This document shows positions 48,292 through 60,173 of a DNA stretch of 64,000 bases, piece after piece. The stretch spans positions 4,398,607 through 4,462,606 of the forward strand of contig JANVCC010000077.1 of NCBI GenBank assembly GCA_025345505.1. The letters are read 5' to 3'. Numbering within the stretch: position 1 is the stretch's first letter; every line of letters starts with the position of its first letter. The translations under genes and the position numbers were made by a program. The DNA comes from Todiramphus chloris collaris. Taxonomy: Eukaryota; Chordata; Aves; Coraciiformes; Alcedinidae. The notes beneath the pieces were generated by a model, which did not search any database, had not been told where the DNA came from, and saw nothing but the letters and a program-made list of their open reading frames with translations.

Positions 48292-51200
48292 CCGTCCCGC
48301 AGCGCCCTTCCCTCTCCTCCGCCCCAGGCAGGTCTCATCCCACAGGCAAAGCGAGGCACGGCCTGCGCTCAGGTTATCCAGCTGCCAGATGATCTGCCCT
48401 TTAATGAAGTCAAAACTTACATGAATAAGAAATAGTATTCCTCCATGGCCTTAAAGAAATGGCTCAATAATCCCTTCCCTCAACCTGGAACGCAGGGACG
48501 TAGTCACATAGAACCCAAACTCCCACTCATGCAGCATTCTGGGGAGAAGAGGCAGAATGAGGAAAGGGCCTCAGTGCAATGGGCAGAGGATGGACCAAAA
48601 GTGATTTTATGATCACTGCAGTTCAACAGATTGTACCCAAAGAACTGGCTTCAGATACCTTTCTTACAAATCACCTACAGCACCTTCTCACTGATGTAGT
48701 CCAAAATAATGAAATCTTCTTTAGAAATTGAAACCCAGACACTATTTCCATTCCAAATGCCCAAAATTACTAGATTGAAGCTATGGGCGATTCACCAGCT
48801 ATAATGACCTGTCAAACCTGGGGGAAGGGGGCCAGATCCAAGGAGGTTTCCCTTAAGCCCCCCTGGTCTCAGGGGAGACCGTAGCAGCTCTGCTAAGTGG
48901 AAAATAATGTGATGCTGATCCAAGTCCTCCTTTCACACTCGTTTAGCAGGCATGACGCCGTCAATAGTGGTGGCAATGTATTGCTTTAACTCAGGTGTAA
49001 TTTAGCAGAGAATTGTGTCTGCTTTTTTTTCCCTAAAGAACCTTTAAAAAAAGCAATCTGTCAGACCTTCCTGTTCAGGTCATTCCCAAGTCATGTTCTG
49101 CAATACTGTTGCAGAGAAAAATGTAGAGTGTTTTCACTTTAAAGTGTGATGATAAAAGAATACCTGGTAGCCAGAGGGAAATTTCAAGGGGTGAGAGCAG
49201 TCCTTCCAACTCCTCTGGGGGTCTGACATTACATACTCCTCAGGCAAGTAAGTTATTATCTTGCTTCATTCATGCCCTTTAGCAGGAAGCAGAACTACGT
49301 GCAAATCCAAATCATAACTATGCAGATTTCATGCCTAGTTTGGTGTCTTAGTTTTTTCCACCTCTCATAAGTAGATCTGAGAAGCTCAGCTTTAATCGAA
49401 GAAGAAAAGTCTGCCTCTTAGTCCTCATGTTTGCAGAATACAGATGTTTGGAGCTGCATCCTTTCAAAGGGCAATGCGCCAGCTTTCTGCCAGTGCTACG
49501 AGGCAGCAGGAAGGTGTTTTATAAACCAGTGAGGATGGTGGCTCAGCAAACTCTGTTGAAGTACCTCTTAAATACAGACCACACAAATGGAGCTGTTTGT
49601 GTTTCAGCTCTGACACACTCTGGAAAGGTCCAGTCTGAATATCCTGGATGGTGGCAGTACTCCCTGGACTCTCCAAGAGCTCTGTCTTGCCATCTCATGT
49701 GGGACTGGATAATTTTGTTTCATATTAATTATTTTCAGTATGTTCATAACTAATGGGTCAGAGCTGGCCTTGTGACCAAGTGTCTCAGTCTGCTACAGAA
49801 CACAGACATCTCTGCACACCAGCAGTTTTCTTCACAAAGGCACTCAAACACTCCACATGCCATTTTTAGCCTAACAGCAAGGAATTATAGGTACTAGCCA
49901 GCAAATGCTTTGCTCTTCTTACTACTTACCAGCACAAGGTACGACTGAGAGCTGTTAAGAGTTCTGTTGCCCATTCAGTGCACTCATGTTTAGTGCTTCC
50001 TCTGCCTGGAAAAAAAGAGCATTAAGAATAAACTTTATGCTGCAATTTATTCCTATTTTACCTTCTTCACTTTAAAACTTCATCCAGTCCTGCTTATAAT
50101 GACAGTCTTACTCCCCAGCAAGGCAAGCCTCATACCGTCAGAAGGGCAGTTCCATCCACAATTCCCAGTAACTAAACTCTCTACTTTCTTGGAACCTTTA
50201 ACCACCAAGCACTTTGGAGCAGAGAGCCACTGCCCCACTGAAGTGAACAGCCAGCCAGCCAGACAGCCTTTGGTTCTGATGGTCTCAAATTAGGCAACAG
50301 GTTAGCCCCAAACTGCATAGCTCCATTCTGCAATGGACACAGGCTCTTCGCCTGACTTGCAGAGGGCAGGAGCATTCAAACAGCTTCTTGTGTGAAATCA
50401 ATATGGACTGACACCAGATTTTACCCAACAATGTTTTAACTGTTTGTTCTCCATTTTCCCAAACCAAGCTGGGAAAGAAAAACTGAAATATGTTTTGCAA
50501 GGACTGCCATGCCAAAGATGCAGCAGCAAGGACCCAGTATTTCAGAAGCTGTCTGGCAGCCTTGCTGCTACCAAGAAACTTTGAGGGACTTCAGCATGTT
50601 CTTCAAATTCAGCACCTCACAATGTGTTGCACAAACAATATAGCTCTTGAAGAACAATTTTCCCACACACATGGAGAAGGAGAATATGCTCAAAAGCAGG
50701 ATTTAAGTATATGAAGCATGAAGCTGAAGGTTTATGACACTTTTATGGCGCCTCAAATACCATTAATAAGTTGGCTTGTTTTCCAGAAGAGGTCAATCCT
50801 GTTTCATAGTTTGGGATCGGTGTGTGTGAGGGGGGGTTGTTCATATAGCACTTAACTTCAGGCTACCTTGAGAAGCCCCACATGGGAAGCAAATGCAGAC
50901 AAGGACTCTCACCTCTCCAGCAGAGATAGATGGGCTGGTGCACAGGTGACCAGAGGTGGCATTTACACACCATTTGCCAGGTTTGGGACTGAAAAACATA
51001 AAAGTTGACACTGCCTGATTTTGATAGAGTGGTGGGGGAATAATCATCTTGTCCAGAAAAACAGAGACATTAGCACATCACTGGATCCCAGACTAAGCAC
51101 ACCCATGGCAGACAAAATTAGTGGGTGGTGCACAATATTAATTCAGCTCCTTATCCATGTGCACCAGGATGCTGCCTTTAATTAAATTAGCATAAGCTAC

Positions 51201-54200
51201 CTCTTTGACATTCTGATTTAATGTTGTAGACTCGAGGTTTTATCCCAATAAGTGCGTAAAATGTGAACGCATCTCAGAGTAATTTTTTCTTGTTTCTCTG
51301 TACACTCACAGTTTCTATTGTCTTAATGATCTAGTTTGTCTTTGCCAGCTGGGATGTGTGTATTACAGACTAAGCCAATCTTTGGTTCTCCAAAGGGGAG
51401 AGCAAATCACTACAGTGGCTTCTTTATTGCAGGGTTGTGGTGGCTCCCCAGTGAGATGGAGGAGCCTTATGGCTGTCATCTTCCCAAAAGTCACCCTGAG
51501 CCTGGGTGACAGGTGCTAATTGAGAGCAATTTGTGCTGGGCTTGAATCTGATCCTGCCATATTCACCAGAGCAGAGCTCGTGCAGGTCCCCTGACCATTC
51601 TCCAGCAAACAAGGAGGGCTGTGAAAGGCTGTTCTCTCTGGGCTATTTCATCTCTTTTATAAGCACTTTCACACTGTCAAGTGGTGTGAAAATGTCATGG
51701 ATAGCTGAAAGTCTTATTCAATATGCAATGTACAGGGCAGGGTTAGGTCACACTGCCTTGCTCATACAAGCTGCTCCCCTGCACTCTCTGTGGGTAGGAT
51801 TTGTTTCAGACTCTTGCACATGAAGTCTCCAGGTCGCCCTGATCCACTTGGCCAGGATCCCATGTCCAACTCACCGCCCACCACCATGCCCGGGTCACCC
51901 TCCTTGCAGGGTTTCTGCCACTCAGGCAGCTCAGTGACAGCCCAAACCTCATTGGTACCAGCACTTTTACTTCAGATGGTGTTCTCTCTCCCTGTGCACA
52001 GAAGGCTTGCTGTAAGATGGTGAACCCAGAGAAACCATGGACCCAAACCCTGTCTCTGCAACACGTGGTTTATGTGCTTCCATACAGCCTTCACATTTGC
52101 ATGTTCCTGAATTAATCACTTTAAATTAACGCTTGCTGGTTTTCTCATGTCAATAAATGCACTGAATGCAAAACAGTCTTATCCTTACAGTGACTATTTC
52201 CAGCTCCACAGCAGATTAAATATAAATTTGCTGATGTTTCAAAACTGACAAAATCATGCATCTGTGATACAAGTTTTAATGCTAAGCAGACTGTTATTAA
52301 TGGTGGGATGGCTTGTATTAAAAGTTCTGTGTTTATGAAATGCACTTACAAACACTTGACCATAGCAGCATAAAGCTCACTTGCTTTGTTCTTTAAAGAC
52401 AATGGGAACCTGCTCTACTGCAGGGTCATTACCAGGTTAGTTGTGACTGCTGCTTTTCTGGTGCCATTGCGTATCTTCATTTAATGCAGCACCTGAATCT
52501 TTTCTGGATTTTTACAGTTCTTCCACCCTACATTGGGAACTTGCCCTCTTCTGCTGTAGGTCTAACTATATCCCAGATATTTCAGCCTACAAAGACTATC
52601 TGGCCTGTGATCAAGTGAGCCAGCACCCCTCACTGGAGTGCTGGATTCACACAATCCCCACCTTTCAGCCCGCATCGTGTCTAACGAGCCGGATAAGCAT
52701 GACACCATCCTCTCTGAGGCACAAGGAGGGTGCAGTGTGCTCAGCCAGTTGTTAAAGTGAGATCCCTGGGATTTCACAGCTAGCTCTGGTAGGATTCAAG
52801 GTTTATTTTTGCTGAGGGTTGATAGTTAAAAGCAACATTAATTTCTGGTTGTCAGCTTTTACTGCCAGATACCATTCCCTCCCTCCCCTTGCCTCGGTGC
52901 CTGTGGTGCCCTCTCTTCAATGCCAGCACCTCCCTGGCACTCACCCGGGGTTGCTCGCAGAATCCGATGCTGATGAGAAATTATGACCAGTGTTGCAGAA
53001 GCAAGAGGCAGCACACAAAAAAAGCTGTCCCTGTCGATACTTCACAATTAAAAATTGAGTCCTGCTAAGCCTCCTTGTAGCTATGCTGAGCCTTTAATTT
53101 AAAATGGGTTTGCAGCTTTTGGTGGAAAGACCCTGCAAGAAAGGGTGAGGCAGCTGGGAATCTCTTCATCAGGCTGCTCACACTATCACAGCTAACAGTG
53201 CTTTCAGGGAAGCTTTTTGCAGAAGATGTTACATTTCAGCCTGGGCTTCATAATGGGAGGGTGATCCCAAAATAGCCACAGTCTTACCTCTCGCTTCCTG
53301 CTCAAGAAGGAGCTTGTGCTGGTGACTCGCTGGTTGCTGTGGGGAAAATACATAGATGGAATGTTACAGAAGCAGCTGACTTCGCTCCAGTGGCAATAAT
53401 AAAATGCATCTTTAAACAGTGCTCTTGTTAAGAGGGGTATTTTTTAAGCAACAACCCAGGCACCTGCCTCCTGTCACCTCTACTCCGCAGCAGAATCAGG
53501 GCAATACCATCTGACTAGAGAGCAGCAAGAAGCACATAACCCCATGAGACATCTTTATCACATCCCCTGCACTGCAGGGCACACGGGTACCATTACCCCT
53601 GGCCTTCAGCAAAGGAAACACAAAGGCATTGAAGCCCAAGGTTATTTGCTTTGTCAAGTGGAAACACTTGTTCTTTTTCCCTTGTGGGGAACCCAGAGAT
53701 GGTAACAGCACCTGACGTCCCTGCCCTGGGCAGCAAGCCCTTTTAAACTGCCTTGCCACAATGTAGACAAGAGGTTAGAAGAAACACGTGCTATCACACC
53801 TCGGCAGCGGGTAGCAGAGGTGGGATGCAGTTTGCTCCCCAGCCTGCACTGGCATACGCTGCTGCCTGCCTGCGGGTGCCACGGCAGGCCTCAGCATCAG
53901 CAGTGATGCCCAAGCAGTCGCTGGCCACAAGTGTGGCCCACCAAGCTGCTCACCTGGCTCAGCATTTCTCACCCAGCTCTTCAAAATGGGATTGATTCAG
54001 AGCGGCTGGTGCCATTGGTCTGGATTTGGAACATTTTTTAACTCTGAATAGCTGAGGACTTTGCAAATGATGGGAGCACTTCAGAAGTAATAGCGAAGCA
54101 TTGCACCCAGAAGGGGGTCAGCAAAGGTCCTGAGCGGGAGGCATTGGCTGAAGCAAAGGAAACATTTGCATGTCACTGCTGAGTCTCATCACTAGAACAC

Positions 54201-55123
54201 GGGTTTATTTATTCCATCCGGCTGCAACCACGTGCCTCAGATGGCTGAGAGAGAAACCTTGTCTGCTTGTCAAGTCACTGGAGAAGTCCGTAACCCCAAA
54301 GGGACACTTCAGCTCACAAGTATGCTGCATCATTTCTGGGGTTACCTATCTCTCTGCACTGACTGCAGAAAGGAAACACAAGGTATTAGCTCTGTTTGAT
54401 GGGATGAACACACACTTTGATGCACCTTAGCTGCTACTCCTGCTCTCAGGAGCAATGCAATCACTGCAGCAGGAATATTTTCAGCAAAATGTTTGACTTC
54501 AAGGGGTTTTTTATGGTTTTGTGTTTCTTATCTTTCAGATAATTCAAGGTCTTCAACATTCAATCTGCACAGGGGATTAGGGCCAGGTTTCATCAGGTTT
54601 ATGGCAAAAACTATTTTAATACAGTTTCAAAAATTGTCAGACTGACTTATTCCAGCAAGTTCTAAATGGGAAACTCCCAACTTCTACTTAATTTTTTTTT
54701 TCTTTAAAAATTAATCCAATCTTCTAAATGTAATGAGAATTGCTGGTATTTACAAGATACCTTCTAAAATGATGAAAAGTAAATGGTTTGATGCACGATG
54801 CTCCTTTGGCTCAATCATTTTTCATGTTTTTGGTTAGCAAAACTTTTCATGGTCTTATCAAGACCATGGTTAGAGGTCATCTCACCCCAGAGCAGAATAA
54901 CCCTACAAAGTCTTTTCAAAAGGCAGAAAAAAGAAGATTTCCTGTTGTCCCTTGTTTTGACCAACTCTGAAATTGCAGTGATTGCTGCAGTATTGAGCTC
55001 CCACAGACACTCAGGCTCCTGAAGGGAGAAAGGGAATGCTAATTCCATGGCTGGCATTACCTAATTAAAGAGTATTTCAGCAAATAAAATAGAATTCTTC
55101 CTAGACCCTGCTCTGATCAAGCT

Positions 55124-55385
55124 GTGCTCAGGAACATGCAATCTGATTATTGTCATTGTAGCAAACTGTCTGTCAGGCTTCGTGACCCCGCGGGAAGTCG
55201 GGCTGTTAACAAGTCAGGTATTTATAGCGCAGATGTCAATAATTTGGAGTGCTTAATCACAGTGTACTTCGATTTGTCCACAGCTCAGACAAACAAGCTG
55301 TCTGTGCTAAGGGTCACGGATGTGTATGGACCTTGTCTGGGTCTACCGAATATCATTAGATATCTCCTTGGTCTTGTATAAAAAA
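55124..55385. promoter_or_regulatory. Candidate conserved non-coding element (CpG-retaining)
   Basis: About ten CpG dinucleotides survive in about 260 bp of moderate GC, including TCGTGACCCCGCGGGAAGTC. SOX-like (ATTGTCATTGT) and homeobox-like (CTTAATCAC, CAATAATTT) words surround them. CpG normally decays in neutral vertebrate DNA outside islands, so this hints at constraint. There is no reading frame of interest. Enhancer function is inference only. Confidence 0.3.
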
Positions 55386-55977
55386 AGAAATAATGGACCC
55401 AGCCTCTAACCAAGTCATGCTGGATTAGCCCAACCCCAGTCAAGGCCATGTCCTGTATATCTGTTAAGGCTCAACTATGTGTGGTCTTAAAGACCTGGGT
55501 GGGGATGGGGAAGATTTGCTTTTCCTGACTAATAGCATGGCATATATTTTGCTTGCAAAAGGCCTCTCAGATAGGAAATTTCACAAATATTATGAAAAGG
55601 TCTTTTCTGACTGCCCAGAGAAGATGCATGAGCTAATCCTGCAGCACTGAGATGATAAAAGCACACCCTGAAGGAATGAATAATTGAAGCCTGGCCCTAA
55701 ATATTAATGGGATACGAGGGGATGAGGACACTTTCCTCAACTTTGCTCTTAAGGAGCTGCCTGTTTGGATTTGAGCAGAGACATTCTCACAACCACTCCA
55801 AGCTCCTGAAACCACTTCCTAGAAGACTGTGGCACTCCAAAGTAATGCTGCCTTCATCTGAAATACCCCAGCTCATTTTGATTTCAAATCTGAAGAGGAA
55901 TGTGGTGGTGTTTATCGGAAGATGTGCTCCAAATGCAAATTGAAACAAAGGAGCTCACTGAGTCCCCTGTCACTGCA

Positions 55978-55986
55978 GGGGGGGGG
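55978..55986. repeat. Poly(G) tract, 9 bases
   Basis: CACTGCA followed by nine G. A simple homopolymer. Confidence 0.9.
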
Positions 55987-58199
55987 AGCAGCATCTGCAC
56001 AGGAGAGAGGATGCACAGAGGGACGGGGTGCAGTGAGCAGGGGCTTGCTCTGGCTCCAGAAATGCCCAGCCAGTGTTGCTTGACACAATGCTGGGGTGAT
56101 GGAGGGAATATTGAAGGCTCATGGTAGACCCTCTCCAGGTGGTTAATGCTCTGTTTTGGGAGGTATTTACAACATGCTGCCCCTAGACTGGTTTTTAAGC
56201 AGGATCAGTCCAATGCAGCTCTGTGCATGGCAGTCGCAGGGACCAGGCTCTGTGTTCACCTGGTTGCCAGCCCACACAAACTGCTCCAGAGACTGCTGCA
56301 AGAAAGGGCTCATAGCTGAGCACGCACACAGGAGGCCACCCACCTGCAGGCTCTGCTGACAAAAGGTTTCCATGATGCCAGGAACCAGAAAAAGCCACTG
56401 GCAGGTACATGAAAAATTGAGGGGATTGGATTCTTTTTTTTTCTTCGAAAGCCATCTGGGCATGGAAATTGCTCTTCAGATGGTGCATCATGGGAGTGGG
56501 GCAACATCCTGCACCAGGAGCCCACGCTCCCAGGAGAGCTGTGGATGGGCAGCCCCAAGGAACCAAACTCCTCTGCAACCATCAACAGTCCTCAGGCCAG
56601 TAAAATATAAGCACTTTGAATAAGAGAAAAAAAAAAAGGCAGGTGGTTCTCTCGGTCTGTTGATGATTTAGGGTGCTCTCTGCTGGCTCTGTGTGTTTGT
56701 GGGCAGGCTCACTGACCAAAAATACATGCACTAATGTCCACCCCTCGATCAAGCCCTGGGACAAGAGTGGGGAGATGCGGGGTCCCCTCTTTATCAGGCT
56801 GATGGCTTGTTAGAAGGGTTCAGACTTCTGTCTTCACATCTTTCTGAACCCAGTTTCTAAACCTTGCTGTTGCCTTTCCTACTCCTGAAGCCTGTGCCTG
56901 AGGAGCTGGCAGAAGAGAGACGATGCCATGAACTGGCTTGTTCATCAGCAGAGCCATCCAACATGAATGTCTTTCAGACCCTTCCACCAGTGGCCCTGTC
57001 CCCCTGACCAAGCCCACCACAAATGGCTGTGTCTGGAAAGCTTTTTCCCATCCAAAGTGCCAGGGTGTGTGCAGAGGCCCCCACCACCCTGCTGTCTTGT
57101 TGAGAGCTGAAGTGATCTGGCTGCCCTTCCCCTCCTTCTGGGCAAGCTCCTGAGCTGTTTCCCTCTGCAGCCTTCCCCACCTTTAAGAGACACCGTGGAG
57201 GGATCCAGACCATGTGATGAACAAGAGACAGATAACTCCTATTCTCCTTGAGCCCCTTCTCCATCAGACACTAGAACCTTTCTGCTAAGTCTTTTCTATT
57301 TAGGGCTGTGGCTGAGCTTGGCTTGTCCAATTTCAAGATACATTACCTGTGTCTGAGAACATAACATGACAGACCAACACTCTTCTTCCAAAAATCCAGC
57401 TCTCAAGGAATGTGACAGTTAAAGCCCTTAGATTTTGCTAATAAGTTCTCTCATGAGTTCCTCCTGGGGCAATAAGGATGAGTGGGATCTTGGGCGCAGT
57501 GATGACATGAGATCAGCTTGTTCAGGCTGATCAGAGGCAGGAGGTACAACTGCTCCTCAGCCCTGCATTCAGGAGGGTAAACAATCAGGGAGAAAGAGAA
57601 AAACGAGCAAATGGCAATAAAATGACCTTGAGTACCATCTGGCTGTAAATCAGAAGGTTCCTAGTCATGAGAGCAGCCATGCTCTCTGACCACCTCGCAC
57701 AAGGGGCATTTGGAGGGGGACAGACCCATCCTCATCCTTGCAGCTTACGCTGGAGCCGAGCAAGCTCCTGAAGGGTGGTGTGACACGGCGCTGGGACAGC
57801 CAACAAACAGGCAGCATAACGTAGCGTAGCCCTTCCAAACAGACACTGTGGGCCCACACAAGCTTTCCAGGCTGTTTCCAAACCAACACACCCCACTGAC
57901 AGCGTGGAGCTGCCCCGTGGGTGCCAACGCCCTCCTCCTCCTGCAGCAACACAGAGAAACTGTAGGAAACAGAAGGGGTTTTACGTGGTCAGAAAGCATT
58001 ACGGTCCCACTTCTTACCCATGCTAATCTTCATCAGACAGACCTCATCCCAGTGCCTTGCAGAAGCAAACGTGTCTGTGGGCATCCACCACGTCCCAAAT
58101 TTAGAACCATTTTTAACAAGCTGGAAGGAGCAAAATAAACAGCGCTTGATCTGCACGCCCCCTGTTCTTGACAGCGTCCCCAGAGGTGGTGGAAAGGCG

Positions 58200-58325
58200 A
58201 GGAGATAGCTCCTTGCTTTAATTGGTACATTAAAATTCTTCCAGGCCGCTACACAACTGTTAATAGGCAACTTAATTAAGCACTAACCCAGTTCATATTT
58301 ATACCCTCCAGAGGCTTTTAGTTCT
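58200..58325. promoter_or_regulatory. Candidate conserved non-coding element
   Basis: Clustered homeobox-like words (CTTTAATTGG, CTTAATTAAGCACTAA) lie in repeat-free sequence about 4 kb beyond the XPNPEP1 3' end. CTTAATTAAG is a perfect 10-bp palindrome. The evidence is motif clustering only. Confidence 0.22.
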
Positions 58326-59883
58326 TTCTTTTTTTTTTCTTTCTGTATTACATCTAAAGCCATAGGGATTTTTGTCGTAATCACATAAACAAGCTGAGGA
58401 CAGTGACATAAGGCAACTTATTTAACTCTTGATCTCTAGACATGTCCCTGGTGTTGCCTAGGCCTGCAGTTTCTTCCCCAGAAAGAAGGTGGAGGATTCT
58501 GGGAATGACGTGTGAATTGCTACAAATCAGCAAAAATAAATGGCAATTAATCCTTAGCACCAGCAGCCAACTCACCCCCACTGAGTGGAAACTGGAGATT
58601 GTGTCAGGCAAAGACAGGTCCTCCCCGGGCACCAGCACAGAGGCATGTTTGAGGAAGGGGCATCATTCAGCCTTTCAAGAGCATTTTCCAAAGTGTGGGT
58701 GACCTCCATGCTGTCCTCAGCCACATAACAGCCAGCAGAGCACCACAGGACAGAGGAGGGAAGTAGGAGCAAAGGAAAGAAGATGTCATCTCCTGAACGC
58801 CAGGAGAGCTCCAATACTTGGCTGCTCCAATCACCTGGCTCTCAGTGTTGCTATCTGCTGAAGGAACCACAGGAATAAGCACCACAAAACATGCCAGCCC
58901 CTCGTCATTACTGGGCCACTAATTCCCTGTGTGCAGCCTGAAGGTCAGGCTGGTTTGATGGGTCTGTTGAGGACATTCTCAGAAACACTGGTCTCAGAAG
59001 TTTTCTTTTCTTCCTATGGCTGGGCTAAGGTAAATCAAAACTTGCTCCAATAGCTGTCATGGAAAGTGATGGCTTTAACAGTCACGCGAACAATCGTGGG
59101 GTTTCCATTACAGGTGAGTTATGAGCCATTTAAGTTAAAAAACAACTGGATTTTATTGCTGCCAGGCACACTTAAGGTAGTACCCTCAGACTGAGGAAGG
59201 AGGGGTGACTGTGAAGAAGTCAAGCAGTCACCAGGCTTATGGAGGGAAGAAACATTTGTTGCTGGTGATGAATGAATATGAATCCTTTTGCTCAAGGAGA
59301 AATGGTCTATTTGCCTCCAACGCCTTGTACACCAACAGGCACATTGCCAATGCCCACGTCATGATTTGTGGTTGAACAGTAAAGCCGGTGTGGATTTTCC
59401 TCACTGAAAAATAGGGTCTATCTCCTGCTGTAACAGTTTTATTACAAGGGAAACAAAGAATTGTAGAGCCCCCAAACACAGTAATAGCATAGATGGAGAG
59501 TTCTAGCACAAAAGTTGACAAACAGCTGGGGTGGGGACAGTGAGGGAAGCGCTCTGGTGACAAAATCAGGGTGGCTCCACAGACCACCATGGTTTGCATT
59601 TGCCAAAGACCTGCCCCATGGATAGAAACAGGATCACGTGGCAGTGGTGGGGTGGTGAGGTACAACTACCTGCCAAGCTTCTGGGTTGGATGAAGTGATA
59701 GGACCAGAGGGGCTTACTCCAGCAAGCACCCTGGTAGGAGAAGCTGTATAAGGAGCAGAAATGTGCTTTGCAGCATAATCTAAAATTATGAGGTACCCAC
59801 TGGGTTAAAAGTACTGGAAAACTGAATGGCTTGAAAATAGACTTTTAAGCATGTTGTTATGGAAAATACCCCTTCCTTCCTTC

Positions 59884-59943
59884 CAACAACAACAACAAAA
59901 GCCTCTATGTAAAACAAAAACAAAACCAAAATAAAATAAAATT
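59884..59943. repeat. A-rich low-complexity tract with (AAC)n
   Basis: An (AAC)n stretch is followed by AAAACAAAAACAAAACC and AATAAAATAAAATT. Simple low-complexity sequence. Confidence 0.9.
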
Positions 59944-60158
59944 ACACTTTTCATTTGAACAGCATAATTTTATGGTCATTTCTCTGGATGGCACTCACAC
60001 AAGATTAAAACCCAGACCTGACAGGAACTTGGTTTCCATTAATTCTTTTCCTTGCTCCTCTATTCCTTAGCTTTTTCCTTCCACTAGGAGAGGGAAAGGG
60101 AGACAGCACCTAGGGAAAGCAGGCACTGATGGAATAAATCAAAACCTGGAAGAAGAAG

Positions 60159-60173
60159 AAAAAAAAAAAAAAA
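60159..60173. repeat. Poly(A) tract, 15 bases
   Basis: A homopolymer preceded by GAAGAAGAAG. Confidence 0.95.

Larger units (their letters stand above)
47780..48390. promoter_or_regulatory. CpG-island-like segment
   Basis: This roughly 600-bp stretch is sharply GC-rich and dense in CpG, unlike its AT-rich surroundings. It contains runs such as CCCGCCGAGCCCGCCGAGCC and CCGCCGGCGCAGCC. I see no CR1 homology here, in contrast to the GC-rich block at 40.2-41.2 kb. Vertebrate CpG islands usually mark promoters. Direction is uncertain, but the minus strand offers a start codon followed by a strong splice donor. Confidence 0.55.

Noticed and set aside
47573..48392. ORFs of 128-210 codons on both strands, including 47573-48205 minus and 47604-48149 plus.
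   Set aside because: They are by-products of the high GC of the CpG-rich block; the peptides are Arg/Pro/Ala-rich without motifs. Only the short ATG-to-donor segment at 48065-48127 is kept as a weak candidate.
59237..59665. 142-codon minus-strand ORF.
   Set aside because: No family resemblance, and no acceptor or donor that would make it an XPNPEP1 exon downstream of the identified stop codon.
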